64,000 nt of DNA from an uncultured Clostridia bacterium (GCA_934756675.1 CAKVLG010000004.1:1-64000); one strand, 5' to 3'; counted from the first letter of the stretch, positions 24,651-32,985 are shown. Program-made: numbers and translations. Notes: a model not told the origin generated them from the letters alone.

Positions 24651-25340
24651 TTATTTAATGTTTATATACTTTTCAAGATTAAAAAGTTTCCAATAATTTT
24701 TATCTTCTGGTGGATAAGCTCTAAATCTTAAGTTCTCTTCTTTCGTTGGATGTTTAAACACAAGCTCTTCTGCAAATAAATTGAGTGCGACTTTTTGCAT
24801 ATCTTCCCCACCATATTTTTGGTCACCTGCAATTGGACACTTAATGTGTGAAAGTTGAACACGTATTTGATGCCCACGGCCAGATAAAAGTTTTACTTCA
24901 ACAAGTGAAAACCCTTCTTTTTCTTCCAATACTTTATATATAAGTTCTGCTTTTTTTGCACCACTTGTTGTCATTGGAACAACCGAAACAGTGTTAGTTT
25001 TTTCGTTCTTTTTTAAATAATTAGTAAGTGTAGCAGACTTGTCTTTAAAATTGCCACGGCAGACAGCAAAATATGTCTTTTTAAATTCGCCATTCTTAAT
25101 TTGTTCACCAAGTCTTGAAGCAGCCTTGCTTGTTTTTGCAAACACCATAATACCGCCAGTTGGCCTATCTAATCTATGCACAAGTCCAACAAAAACATTG
25201 CCTGGTTTATTGTATTTTTCTTTTATATATTCTTTTACCATAGTAAGCATGTCTTTGTCGCCACTTTCGTCTGGCATGCTTGGCACATTTTGTGGTTTTA
25301 CAACAACAATAATGTGATTATCTTCATACAAAACTTCCAT
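24651..25340 (-). CDS. RNA pseudouridine synthase, RluA family
   Basis: 229 residues, catalytic domain only, without the S4 domain found in the RluD at 987-1907. HRLDRPTGGIMVFAKT carries the catalytic Asp, and GRGHQIRVQLSHI is the second motif. Short S4-less members modify rRNA or tRNA; the target is not predictable here. It starts 2 bp after the stop of the methyltransferase gene and is transcribed with it. Confidence 0.88.
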   Translation of the reverse strand: MEVLYEDNHIIVVVKPQNVPSMPDESGDKDMLTMVKEYIKEKYNKPGNVFVGLVHRLDRPTGGIMVFAKTSKAASRLGEQIKNGEFKKTYFAVCRGNFKDKSATLTNYLKKNEKTNTVSVVPMTTSGAKKAELIYKVLEEKEGFSLVEVKLLSGRGHQIRVQLSHIKCPIAGDQKYGGEDMQKVALNLFAEELVFKHPTKEENLRFRAYPPEDKNYWKLFNLEKYINIK

Positions 25341-25342
25341 AA

Positions 25343-26200
25343 TTACTCCTTAAAAGTTAAAATTGCACTTGTTCCACAAGGCAACAATATCCCTTCATCT
25401 GTTGGTAAGCACAATTCATATGCATCAACTTTTGCATTTTTGTTTATTGTGAGTTTTAATATATTTTCGAGCACAGTAGCCCCAAGCCCTGTTGTGTAAC
25501 TGTTAATTAACACAAAAAGTGGATTTTTAGATAAAACTTTGCTACAAAGTTCAACGAACTCATAAAGGTTATCTTCTAACTTCCACACTTCACCATTTGC
25601 GCCACGACCATAGCTTGGCGGATCCATGATAATTGCATCATATGTATGCCCTCGCTTTATCTCACGCTCAACAAACTTGCGGCAATCATCAACAATATAT
25701 CTAACAGGTTTTTTTTCGAGCCCAGAGAGTTTGATGTTTTCTTTTGCTCGCTCTACCATATTTTTTGCGCTATCTACATGGCAAACACTTGCTCCAGCAT
25801 AGCTACAAGCAACTGTCGCACCGCCAGTGTAAGCAAACAAATTAAGCACATTAATTGGTCTATTTGCCTTTTTGATTAAGTCTATCATTTTATCCCAATT
25901 GTATGCTTGTTCAGGAAAGATACCCGTGTGTTTAAACCCCATTGGGCAAACTTTAAATCTAAGGTCCTTGTAACCAATTACCCAGCTTTCTGGTAATTTT
26001 CGTTTATATTCCCACGCACCACCGCCAGTCGAATGACGAATATAATGTGCGTCATATTTTTCTTTTGACAAATCTTTTTTTGCATGCCAAATAATCTGTG
26101 GGTCAGGTCTAAGCAATATATACTCTCCCCACTTTTCAAGTTTTTCGCCATCACCAGTAGCTAAAATTCTATAATCTTTCCACAAATTAGCTTCTTTCAT
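25343..26200 (-). CDS. SAM-dependent methyltransferase, RlmI/RlmK-like
   Basis: 285 residues, class I Rossmann methyltransferase. The N-terminal part lacks the PUA domain of RlmI. Motif I is LNLFAYTGGATVACSYAGA, followed by the acidic HVDSAKN, and the catalytic motif is DAIIMDPPSYGRG. The family mostly makes 5-methylcytidine or related marks in 23S rRNA. It sits between a CBS protein gene and a pseudouridine synthase, which suggests an RNA-modification operon. Substrate inferred only. Confidence 0.82.
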   Translation of the reverse strand: MKEANLWKDYRILATGDGEKLEKWGEYILLRPDPQIIWHAKKDLSKEKYDAHYIRHSTGGGAWEYKRKLPESWVIGYKDLRFKVCPMGFKHTGIFPEQAYNWDKMIDLIKKANRPINVLNLFAYTGGATVACSYAGASVCHVDSAKNMVERAKENIKLSGLEKKPVRYIVDDCRKFVEREIKRGHTYDAIIMDPPSYGRGANGEVWKLEDNLYEFVELCSKVLSKNPLFVLINSYTTGLGATVLENILKLTINKNAKVDAYELCLPTDEGILLPCGTSAILTFKE

Positions 26201-26209
26201 ATATTTCCT

Positions 26210-26926
26210 TTAATAATTGTCTAATATCTCTTGCATGGCAAGCAAGTCCGCTTGAGCAACAATGCCAATTGGAGGCTCGTCATACTTACCAGTTTTTGTG
26301 ATTATAACAACTGTGAGTTTGTTGTTTTGTTTAAACAAATAGAGCATATTATCGATAGTAATTGAGCTCGAAACGACTTCGTAATGACTTGTGATATTAA
26401 AAAGATCCAATGCTTCAAAAACAGTTGAATTTAAAACCCTATCGACATCAACTTTAGCAATCAACGCTTCGCCAATGCTATCTAATAGCATTTTACGATT
26501 TATAACACCAATAAGCATGTTTCCGCGGTACACTGGAACAACAGAATACCCCGTTTTATACAATTCCGCAATAACATTTGCAACTTTTGTTTCACAATCT
26601 ACGCTAAAAACTTGCCTACTTGGAATACTATCCACAACTCTTGGTGGGGTCGTAACAAGACGTGCAATCGATTCCATACGTTGCACAACCTCTTCATTTG
26701 GATCGGCAATAATCTCTTCCCCTTCCTTGTGAACGATAGCGTTACGCAAACGCCCATAATCTAGCAAATCGTCCTTATATTTACGAATTATTGGGCTTAT
26801 GTCTGCAACTTTTCTAATCATATCAGAATAAGACATAGACAAACTCATACCATAAATAGAACGCAAACCTTGATCCATAAGGTTGTATGCTAAAATAAAT
26901 CTTTTTGCTCTGTCGTTTTTGGCCAT
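26210..26926 (-). CDS. CBS-domain protein
   Basis: 238 residues. The first 90 are a helical domain (FILAYNLMDQGLRSIYG, GRLRNAIVHKEG) resembling HEPN-like or RNA/nucleotide-linked helices. Residues about 95-238 form a CBS pair (VIAELYKTGYSVVPVYRGNMLIGVINRKMLLD; a second copy ends GIVAQADLLAM). CBS pairs bind adenosyl ligands. It probably senses a nucleotide for the downstream RNA-modifying enzymes, which is inference. Confidence 0.75.
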   Translation of the reverse strand: MAKNDRAKRFILAYNLMDQGLRSIYGMSLSMSYSDMIRKVADISPIIRKYKDDLLDYGRLRNAIVHKEGEEIIADPNEEVVQRMESIARLVTTPPRVVDSIPSRQVFSVDCETKVANVIAELYKTGYSVVPVYRGNMLIGVINRKMLLDSIGEALIAKVDVDRVLNSTVFEALDLFNITSHYEVVSSSITIDNMLYLFKQNNKLTVVIITKTGKYDEPPIGIVAQADLLAMQEILDNY

Positions 26927-26949
26927 AGACTACTCCTTATACATACATA

Positions 26950-26978
26950 TATTAACATAATATTGCAAAATTGGTCAA
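26950..26978 (-). promoter_or_regulatory. Promoter for the CBS-methyltransferase-pseudouridine synthase operon
   Basis: Minus strand: -35 ttgacc (26978-26973), 17-bp spacer, -10 ttaata (26955-26950), then aaggag before the ATG at 26926. Confidence 0.65.
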
Positions 26979-27017
26979 GAAAAGAACAATAAAAAGCAAT
27001 AGTTGCTAATAAAAGTA

Positions 27018-27046
27018 TTGCCAAAAGATAAAAAATCATATATAAT
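27018..27046 (+). promoter_or_regulatory. Promoter of the SRP RNA gene
   Basis: -35 ttgcca (27018-27023), 17-bp spacer, -10 tataat (27041-27046), placing transcription start at the 5' end of the SRP RNA. Confidence 0.8.
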
Positions 27047-27050
27047 ATAA

Positions 27051-27320
27051 TTGTTGTGCTAGGTGGGGAGCTAGCGGTGCCCTATTCCTGAGATCCGCTA
27101 TAGCAGGGCCGAATGCATTTCTCGGCAAGCGTTATGGGAGGCCGAACTCATTAAGTAATGTTGATCCTAAGGTCTTATGCAACGGTTACTTGTGAACCGT
27201 GTCAGAGCTTGACGGCAGCAGCACTAAGCAAACCTAACTGTGTGCCATGAGGTAGCTTTAGAGTAGTTGGCTGGTGCGTTACCGCTCCGGTAATGTTTGA
27301 CAAAAAATGCTGCACAACAA
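27051..27320 (+). ncRNA. ffs: Signal recognition particle RNA, long Bacillota type
   Basis: About 270 nt with complementary ends (ttgttgtgc / gcacaacaa). The Alu-domain opening (gtgctaggtggggag, gcggtgccc, gcagggccgaa) matches the Bacillus scRNA. Helix 8 is present (tgtcag...ggcagcagcac) with the conserved symmetric loop half agca. Two positions are unusual: the apical tetraloop reads UGAC instead of GGAA, and the 5' side of the symmetric loop reads CAGA instead of CAGG. It has its own promoter and terminator. It pairs with Ffh for membrane targeting. Confidence 0.95.
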
Positions 27321-27332
27321 TTATAAAAATTT

Positions 27333-27357
27333 AAGCCACAACCTTGTGGCTTTTTTA
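27333..27357 (+). terminator. Terminator of the SRP RNA gene
   Basis: Stem aagccacaa/ttgtggctt with a 2-nt loop and a T-run, 12 bp after the RNA. Confidence 0.85.
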
Positions 27358-27364
27358 TTTATAT

Positions 27365-27399
27365 GCAAAAAAATACATGGCTGTCGCCATGTATTTTTT
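27365..27399 (-). terminator. Terminator after acpP
   Basis: Stem aaatacatgg/ccatgtattt, loop ctgtcg, with A and T runs on both sides, 10 bp after the acpP stop. Confidence 0.8.
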
Positions 27400-27407
27400 G
27401 TTATAAG

Positions 27408-27638
27408 TTATTTTTTTGCAGCTGCAATATAATCAACTAATTCACCAACTGTTTTGATTGATGGAATAGCTTCATCTGGAATAGAAATAGAAAATTCTTC
27501 TTCCAAACTCATTAAAATTTCAACAAGATCAAGTGAATCTGCACCCAAATCTGTTGCGATATTAGTTTCTCTGTTTATTTTTTCAACATCACAACTAAGT
27601 TGTTTAGCCAAAATTTCTTTTACTTTTTGTTCGATCAT
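27408..27638 (-). CDS. acpP: Acyl carrier protein
   Basis: 76 residues from ATG 27638, which has a tggagga ribosome site. It carries growing acyl chains for fatty-acid synthesis after phosphopantetheinylation by AcpS (21082-21483) at the Ser of GADSLDLVE. The four-helix acidic ACP pattern is complete. A 23-residue upstream in-frame extension has no homology and is not used. No other fab genes are in the window. Confidence 0.95.
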   Translation of the reverse strand: MIEQKVKEILAKQLSCDVEKINRETNIATDLGADSLDLVEILMSLEEEFSISIPDEAIPSIKTVGELVDYIAAAKK

Positions 27639-27712
27639 AAATATCCTCCACAAGATAATAAATATATTATAACCTTTACATTTTACAATTGCAACCTTTT
27701 TAATCAATAATT

Positions 27713-29002
27713 TTAATTAGAATCGGCAGCAACAAATTTCGTCATTTTAACAGTTATAATTTTTTGTTCGCCATTGCGAATAATGATAAATGTTACACTG
27801 TCACCATTGTTAAAATTGAATGCATGATCTTCAAATGTATATGTGCTTCTGCAAGAAACCACAGTGTCGCCATAAGTAAACGATATGATCTCGTCATTTT
27901 CTTTAAACCCATAATTTTCGGCAACCGAACCACTATCGACTTTTGTGACAATAACATTGTAATTCAACACTTCCCTGTCGCCTACAAATTCTGTTTCAAC
28001 AACGCCAGCTCTAACCGCGAATGTGCAGCCAAGAACAGCTTTAACTGGATATACATTATTAATAATATTTCGAGCTAAACTAACCGCCATGTTGCTTGGA
28101 ATAGCATATGCCATGTTATCTACACCAGTAGCTTTTGTTTTAGCATTTACAATACCAATCAATTGCCCCTTAGAGTTAAACAAACCGCCGCCTGAGTTAC
28201 CAGAGTTGATTGGTGTGTCTGTACCAACAACCCTATGTGTTAAACCATCGACAGTTACTAGTCCTTCTGGTCTTGTTACTGTTCCTGTTGAACTTCTAAA
28301 ATCTGCACCAAGTGGGTTACCAACAGCATGTGCTGTTTCGCCCATAGCTAGAGTTGAACTGTCGGCAACTTCAACAGCTCTGCAAGCGCTTTGTGTAAGT
28401 TGCTCATTCGTCACTTTTAAAACAGCGATATCGTATTTTGAACTATAATTCACAGTTTCAGCTTTCATTGGAACTGTTGAGTCAGAAAGAAGAACATATG
28501 ACTGTGATGAATACCCACTAATAACGTGGTAGCAAGTCACGATGTACCCAACACCGTTCATCTTATCAAGTTCCAAAATAACGCCAGAACCACGTTGTTT
28601 CATGTTAAAGAATTTTTCTTTGTTTGTAATAGATGTGTCAGCGCTCGAAGAATATCCTGCAGAAACGCAAACGGCAGACTGTTTAGCTTTTGCAACTGCA
28701 AGAATATTTGCAAGTTCAGTTGCCGTGCCAGTTCCAGAATTTGCATCGCCAGAAATTGTGTAGTTGTTGTAATTTACAACAGAACTAGAATTTCTTGTTT
28801 TTGAATAAAGGTTAACAACACATACACTAATCACTATGTTTACCATAACTATTATGCACAGCATAAAGACGACAAGTTTGCTAGTTCCAATCGTTTGTTT
28901 AGTTGGTTTTTTGGAATAACTAGACTTACGACTTATCGGCTCGTTATCATAAGGTACTTTACTAGTGTAACCACTATAGTTATCTTCTGCATTAAACTCC
29001 AT
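27713..29002 (-). CDS. Membrane-anchored HtrA/DegP-like serine protease
   Basis: 429 residues. The cytosolic N-terminus (about 1-40) is followed by one membrane helix (about 42-64) and an extracytosolic trypsin-like domain. The catalytic triad is His159 (TCYHVISG), Asp191 (KYDIAVLKV) and Ser270 (INSGNSGGG). A PDZ-like domain follows (about 345-425, SGSVAENYGFKENDEIISF). It degrades or chaperones misfolded envelope proteins. Last gene of ung-surface protein-htrA; the start is 16 bp after the upstream stop. The spacer between helix and protease is Ser/Asn-rich. Confidence 0.92.
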   Translation of the reverse strand: MEFNAEDNYSGYTSKVPYDNEPISRKSSYSKKPTKQTIGTSKLVVFMLCIIVMVNIVISVCVVNLYSKTRNSSSVVNYNNYTISGDANSGTGTATELANILAVAKAKQSAVCVSAGYSSSADTSITNKEKFFNMKQRGSGVILELDKMNGVGYIVTCYHVISGYSSQSYVLLSDSTVPMKAETVNYSSKYDIAVLKVTNEQLTQSACRAVEVADSSTLAMGETAHAVGNPLGADFRSSTGTVTRPEGLVTVDGLTHRVVGTDTPINSGNSGGGLFNSKGQLIGIVNAKTKATGVDNMAYAIPSNMAVSLARNIINNVYPVKAVLGCTFAVRAGVVETEFVGDREVLNYNVIVTKVDSGSVAENYGFKENDEIISFTYGDTVVSCRSTYTFEDHAFNFNNGDSVTFIIIRNGEQKIITVKMTKFVAADSN

Positions 29003-29018
29003 TACTTTTCACCTAATA

Positions 29019-30449
29019 TTATTTTACATTATATTTATGTGCTTTTACAAGTGTTTTTATTAGAAATACCAATAATACCACGCCAACCAAGGCAAGTGTT
29101 ATATAGCAAAGCGTCTTAAATGTGTCGTAATTTCGGGTATTTGATTTTTCTTTCGCTATAATATTTGTCGATGCAACATATTCGGTTTCTTCGGTTCTGC
29201 CAGTCCTTCTGCCTTTTGTAACAATCTTTAATGTTGTGTTGCCTTTTTTCTTAATTTTAATTTTTACATAGCTTGATGTAATTTCTTCAACATCAATGTA
29301 TTCTTTATTACATTGAACAGTTAAATCTTGAGTTTGAGTAAGTGCTGGGTTCATTGTAAATGAAATAATATAAGAGTTTCCAACCTTAAGGTCAACAAAA
29401 CTTGGATTTTCAAAATACATGCCATAAAAGTTTTCAATGTATTTTTCAAAAACAATTTCAGCTGCAGTCTTAGAGTGTTCACCACCTCTATTAACTGTGC
29501 AATTATAAGAAATCTTATATAGACCTTCTTTATCAAATGTAAATTCATAGCCAAGCGAATAATAATTTATCTTTTCGTTGCCTTTGGCAATACCGATTCG
29601 CCAAACAATAGTTAGGTCAGAATATGTTTTGAGCAAATCATATTTTCCCCAATATGCGTACTCTAAAAGAAAAGCAGACCTAGACGGAAAAGTAATTTTG
29701 TCACCTGTGAACAAGTTATCCAGCACAGCATCTGTTGGGTACTTAATTTTACCACCATTGTAACGTTGCTTACTTATTGCTGTTACTTGAGTGTTTTGCG
29801 AATCGCTAATGTACATATTATAAAAATTAAGTTTTGCTGTTGTTTTTGCTTCCACTTCGCCAGTTGAATAATACTTAATTGTTATTGATGTAAAAGCTTC
29901 ATACTCCCCAACTGTTGACAATGGAAATTCAATTAAGTTCCAAGAATAACCTTCTTCATAATCAACATCAACTTTAGTTAACACTTTTTCAAGTTCACTT
30001 GCAGTGATTTTTATTTTTATGTTTCGAGAGCTATTGCTGTTATTTAGTACAAATTCCAAATACTCTTGTGGAAATGTGTTTGAAAAATACACCCAAACAT
30101 AAAACGATTTTCTCGTCATGTTGTAAGTACTTCCACGATCAAGAACGTTGTATGTTGTATTAAATTCATTATTAGAATCAGTTTGTGGAAATATGCTCCA
30201 CCCTTCATAATATTTTTCTGTAACACTATTAAATGGTGTAACTTGTTCTTTTTCGATATCTGGAATAGAATAAATGCTTGCCGCCGTATTGTAATTTTGG
30301 TCGGTTAATGTGATAAGTTCATATATCTCCGGCTCACTTTCGCCGTCAGCTTTTGCAAAATTTGCAAACGGAATAAAATTTGCCACAAAAAATATAATTG
30401 CAAAAACAAACGCAACCGTATATTTTAATTTATTTTTTATGGTAACCAT
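29019..30449 (-). CDS. Secreted or membrane-anchored surface protein, unknown
   Basis: 476 residues: a signal peptide (about 1-34, ending ANFAKA), a large extracytosolic region rich in Tyr, Asn, Ser and Thr with beta-strand character, and a C-terminal membrane helix (about 447-468) followed by a short basic tail (KAHKYNVK). This topology places the body outside the cell. A region near 350-410 (DLKVGNSYIISF, VQCNKEYIDVEEI) may be an Ig-like or bacterial cell-surface fold. It lies between ung and an HtrA-like protease, which may process it. No family is recognised. Confidence 0.75.
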   Translation of the reverse strand: MVTIKNKLKYTVAFVFAIIFFVANFIPFANFAKADGESEPEIYELITLTDQNYNTAASIYSIPDIEKEQVTPFNSVTEKYYEGWSIFPQTDSNNEFNTTYNVLDRGSTYNMTRKSFYVWVYFSNTFPQEYLEFVLNNSNSSRNIKIKITASELEKVLTKVDVDYEEGYSWNLIEFPLSTVGEYEAFTSITIKYYSTGEVEAKTTAKLNFYNMYISDSQNTQVTAISKQRYNGGKIKYPTDAVLDNLFTGDKITFPSRSAFLLEYAYWGKYDLLKTYSDLTIVWRIGIAKGNEKINYYSLGYEFTFDKEGLYKISYNCTVNRGGEHSKTAAEIVFEKYIENFYGMYFENPSFVDLKVGNSYIISFTMNPALTQTQDLTVQCNKEYIDVEEITSSYVKIKIKKKGNTTLKIVTKGRRTGRTEETEYVASTNIIAKEKSNTRNYDTFKTLCYITLALVGVVLLVFLIKTLVKAHKYNVK

Positions 30450-31102
30450 TTTATTTCTTGCTCCCCATGTTCTTTTAAAAATTGATTACACTTAGAAAAA
30501 TGTTTGCACCCAAAAAATCCTTGATAAGCCGAGAGTGGGCTTGGATGCGGAGCTGTAAGCACCAAATGTTTTGATTTATCTATAAGTGCTGCTTTATTAA
30601 TTGCATTACGCCCCCAAAGCATAAAAACAATTGGTTTTTCACGACGCGACAAAATTTTGATTATTTCGTCTGTGAACGTCTGCCAACCAAAATCCTTGTG
30701 CGAATTTGCTTGTCCTTCCCTAACTGTTAAAGTTGTATTTAAAAGTAGCACACCTTGTTTTGCAAGATACATAAGATTACCATTATCTGGAATTTCGCCA
30801 CCAACATCGCTTTTCATTTCTTTATAAATATTGACAAGTGAAGGTGGTGTTTGCACACCAGGCATAACAGAAAAACATAAGCCATGTGCCTGCCCAACTT
30901 CATGATATGGGTCTTGTCCCAAAATCACAACTTTAATATCATCATAATCACAAAGTTTTAAACACGCAAAAACTTTCTCGCGTGGCGGGAAGACTCTATA
31001 TTTTTCATATTCCGCATCAACTTTTTCTAAACATTTTTTGAAATATGGCTTGGAAAATTCATCACCCAACAAAATGTCCCACTTATTTTTAAAGAAATTC
31101 AT
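30437..31102 (-). CDS. ung: Uracil-DNA glycosylase (family 1)
   Basis: 221 residues from ATG 31102 (preceded by ttggag). It removes uracil from DNA. The catalytic water-activating motif GQDPYHE has Asp64, and the Leu-intercalation motif is HPSPLSAYQGF. The length is typical. The stop overlaps the next gene start by 13 bp. Its upstream side is the repeat-rich 31115-32058 gap. Confidence 0.95.
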   Translation of the reverse strand: MNFFKNKWDILLGDEFSKPYFKKCLEKVDAEYEKYRVFPPREKVFACLKLCDYDDIKVVILGQDPYHEVGQAHGLCFSVMPGVQTPPSLVNIYKEMKSDVGGEIPDNGNLMYLAKQGVLLLNTTLTVREGQANSHKDFGWQTFTDEIIKILSRREKPIVFMLWGRNAINKAALIDKSKHLVLTAPHPSPLSAYQGFFGCKHFSKCNQFLKEHGEQEIKWLP

Positions 31103-31118
31103 ATTTTGCTCCAAAATA

Positions 31119-31146
31119 AGTGTAACACAAATAGCAAAACTTTCAA
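31119..31146 (-). promoter_or_regulatory. Promoter for ung and downstream genes
   Basis: Minus strand: -35 ttgaaa (31146-31141), 16-bp spacer, -10 tacact (31124-31119), followed by ttggag. Confidence 0.6.
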
Positions 31147-31327
31147 AACATTTTAACTACTATTTCACTTTTTGAGTATAAAGAAAAGACGTTTACTTTT
31201 CTACTTATATTACTAATTGAATGAAGTAGATTTTTCGAAACACTTACATGCTTCTCTAAGTGACAAACATTAGAAACATAAGAACTACAACAACCAATTT
31301 TTTAGTGTAACACCAACCCCCAACCAT

Positions 31328-31573
31328 GTCATCTTGAGCAAGGCGCAATTTGGGGTCCCCGAAAAGTTTTGGTACAAAACTTTATGGGGAAAGGAAAAAC
31401 CGCGGCTTAGATGAACTTTTCGTAAGAAAAGTGATTACATTGCCCGCGTGTTTTGACGCAAAGATTCACTTTGTGCATTTAATTCTGTTAATCATTAATC
31501 TGCTTTTCTTTTTATATTGTGAACTGTATAAAGTGGATCTTTCGACTCCATTTCATTCCGCTCAAGATGACGG
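31328..31573. repeat. REP-like inverted repeat composite
   Basis: A forward gtcatcttgagc (31328-31339) faces a reverse-strand copy ending gctcaagatgac (31562-31573). Between them are a caatttggggtccccgaaaag palindrome-rich segment and a copy of the gagtcgaaagatcc REP body (31531-31560, reverse). The reverse copy matches 44011-44050 in the other island. A short open frame inside (31350-31580) is made of these repeats and is not credible as a gene. Confidence 0.7.
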
Positions 31574-31611
31574 GCACTAAAGACAAAAAAACAACTAAAC
31601 AACAAACGCTG

Positions 31612-31752
31612 CAATGTTCCACGTTTCGCGGCAAAATTTTGATATTGTAGAAAGAAATAAAAAAGTCACACAGGAGTTTACTAATCGTAAATGACTGTTT
31701 GGAAATTTCTTGAAATTCAAAATAAATACAGTGGAATATGGCGTGAAACAGC
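31612..31752. repeat. Hairpin repeat element, copy 2
   Basis: Left end cgcggcaaaattttgatatt, centre a hairpin with arms tttac/gtaaa around taatc (31677-31691), right end gtggaatatggcgtgaaac. The core matches copy 1 exactly over 31 bp (31671-31701), while the left end matches copy 4. It is thus a mosaic of the two forms. Confidence 0.65.
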
Positions 31753-31945
31753 AACTTAATACCATGTTAACGAAAATATGTTGTGTAGTATAAAGCAGCA
31801 GATTGACTTAGATTTACGATGGATTTTGCTTAAACTAGGTTGCGGATAAGGGTTCCCTATCCGCGTTCTTGTTTAAGTGAAAGACGAGTAAAGAAAGTCA
31901 AAGTGCGACGTATTCTGAAGCGAGGCATAAGTGCAGAAAGCGAAG
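31751..31945 (+). repeat. 190-bp dispersed repeat, copy A
   Basis: It aligns along its whole length, with scattered substitutions, to the reverse complement of 43727-43920. The centre contains an imperfect stem: cttaaac...gtttaag enclosing gcggataaggg/ccctatccgc. No open frame is conserved between copies. It begins directly after hairpin copy 2 and ends at hairpin copy 3. Confidence 0.75.
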
Positions 31946-32056
31946 AAGTTTTGTAGAAAGAAATAAAAAATCTCAGGCAGGCGTGTACTTTGTCGTACAT
32001 AACTGTCTGAGATTTTTTTAATTTCTGCACTAGAATACAAAATTTTGCTGCGAAAG
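31946..32056. repeat. Hairpin repeat element, copy 3, abutting rpsI
   Basis: The long hairpin aaatctcaggcag...ctgtctgagattt has an inner stem tgtac/gtaca (31984-31999) and T-runs on both sides, so it can terminate rpsI. The right flank (atttctgcactagaat then caaaattttgctgcgaaa) is nearly identical to that of copy 4 and ends 3 bp from the rpsI stop codon. Confidence 0.75.
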
Positions 32057-32058
32057 AA

Positions 32059-32466
32059 TTATCTCTTAGAATATTGTGGAGCCTTTCTAGCTTTCTTCAA
32101 ACCATACTTCTTTCTTTCTTTCATACGTGGATCACGTGTTAAGAAACCAGCAGCTTTTAAATCAGCTTTGTATGCTTCGTTAGCAAGAACTAATGCTCTA
32201 GCGATACCGTGACGGCAAGCACCAGCTTGACCAGCCAAACCACCACCAACTACGTTAATTGCAATGTCGTATTTGTCTTTTGCATTAACAAGTACCAATG
32301 GTTGATTAACGATTGTGCTAAGTGTATCAACTTTGAAATAATCTTTTTCGTCGATTTTGTTAACTGTAATTTTACCAGTACCAGGCACAAGTCTAACTCT
32401 TGCGATAGCCTTTTTTCTTCTACCTGTACCCCAAATTTGTTCGTTTTTAACTGTTTTCTTTGCCAT
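32059..32466 (-). CDS. rpsI: 30S ribosomal protein S9
   Basis: 135 residues. The GTGRRKKAIARVRL start and the C-terminal KKARKAPQYSKR, whose basic tail reaches the P-site tRNA, are canonical. It starts 2 bp after the rplM stop. The stop codon is followed at 3 bp by a repeat element that appears to supply the terminator. Confidence 0.97.
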   Translation of the reverse strand: MAKKTVKNEQIWGTGRRKKAIARVRLVPGTGKITVNKIDEKDYFKVDTLSTIVNQPLVLVNAKDKYDIAINVVGGGLAGQAGACRHGIARALVLANEAYKADLKAAGFLTRDPRMKERKKYGLKKARKAPQYSKR

Positions 32467-32468
32467 AA

Positions 32469-32912
32469 TTATACCCTCTTTCCTTTGAGTTCAACTTTAA
32501 CTGGTTTTTGAGCATCATGACCATGAACATCATCTTTATATACGCGAAGATGCTTAATCATTTTGCGACCAAGTCTATTTTTAGGAAGCATACCACGTAC
32601 AGCTTCATAAACAGCAAAGTCAGACTTGTTAGCGAGCATATCCTTGTATTGAATTTCCTTTAAACCACCAACATAAAATGTGTGATAACGGTAATATTTT
32701 TGCTCAACTTTTTTACCAGTAAGAACAACCTTATCTGTGTTAATTACAATAACATGGTTTCCGCTGTCTACATGTGGAGTGAAATCTACATCGTTTTTGC
32801 CACGAAGAATTGCAGCAACTTCAGAAGCTAAACGGCCAAGAGGCATAGAAGTAGCATCAACTAAATACCATTTTTCGTTTTTATTTTCTTCTTTTTGAAT
32901 AAAAGTCTTCAT
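32469..32912 (-). CDS. rplM: 50S ribosomal protein L13
   Basis: 147 residues. It has KWYLVDATSMPLGRLASEVA, the HVDSGNHVIVIN segment and MLPKNRLGRKMIKHLRVY, all typical of L13, an early assembly protein. First gene of the rplM-rpsI operon, with a consensus promoter and a leader of about 65 nt. Confidence 0.97.
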   Translation of the reverse strand: MKTFIQKEENKNEKWYLVDATSMPLGRLASEVAAILRGKNDVDFTPHVDSGNHVIVINTDKVVLTGKKVEQKYYRYHTFYVGGLKEIQYKDMLANKSDFAVYEAVRGMLPKNRLGRKMIKHLRVYKDDVHGHDAQKPVKVELKGKRV

Positions 32913-32985
32913 TATCTTTTCCCTGCATTAAAATTTGCATGTTATGTGGTGAGATGGGCACATAAATATGCACTATGCGTTAAGT

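Noticed and set aside
31350..31580. 76-codon open frame on the plus strand
   Set aside because: It consists of REP-like repeat sequence, has no ribosome site and matches no family.
31115..32058. CRISPR array in the repeat island
   Set aside because: Repeats are few, of different kinds and orientations, without regular spacers; no cas genes.
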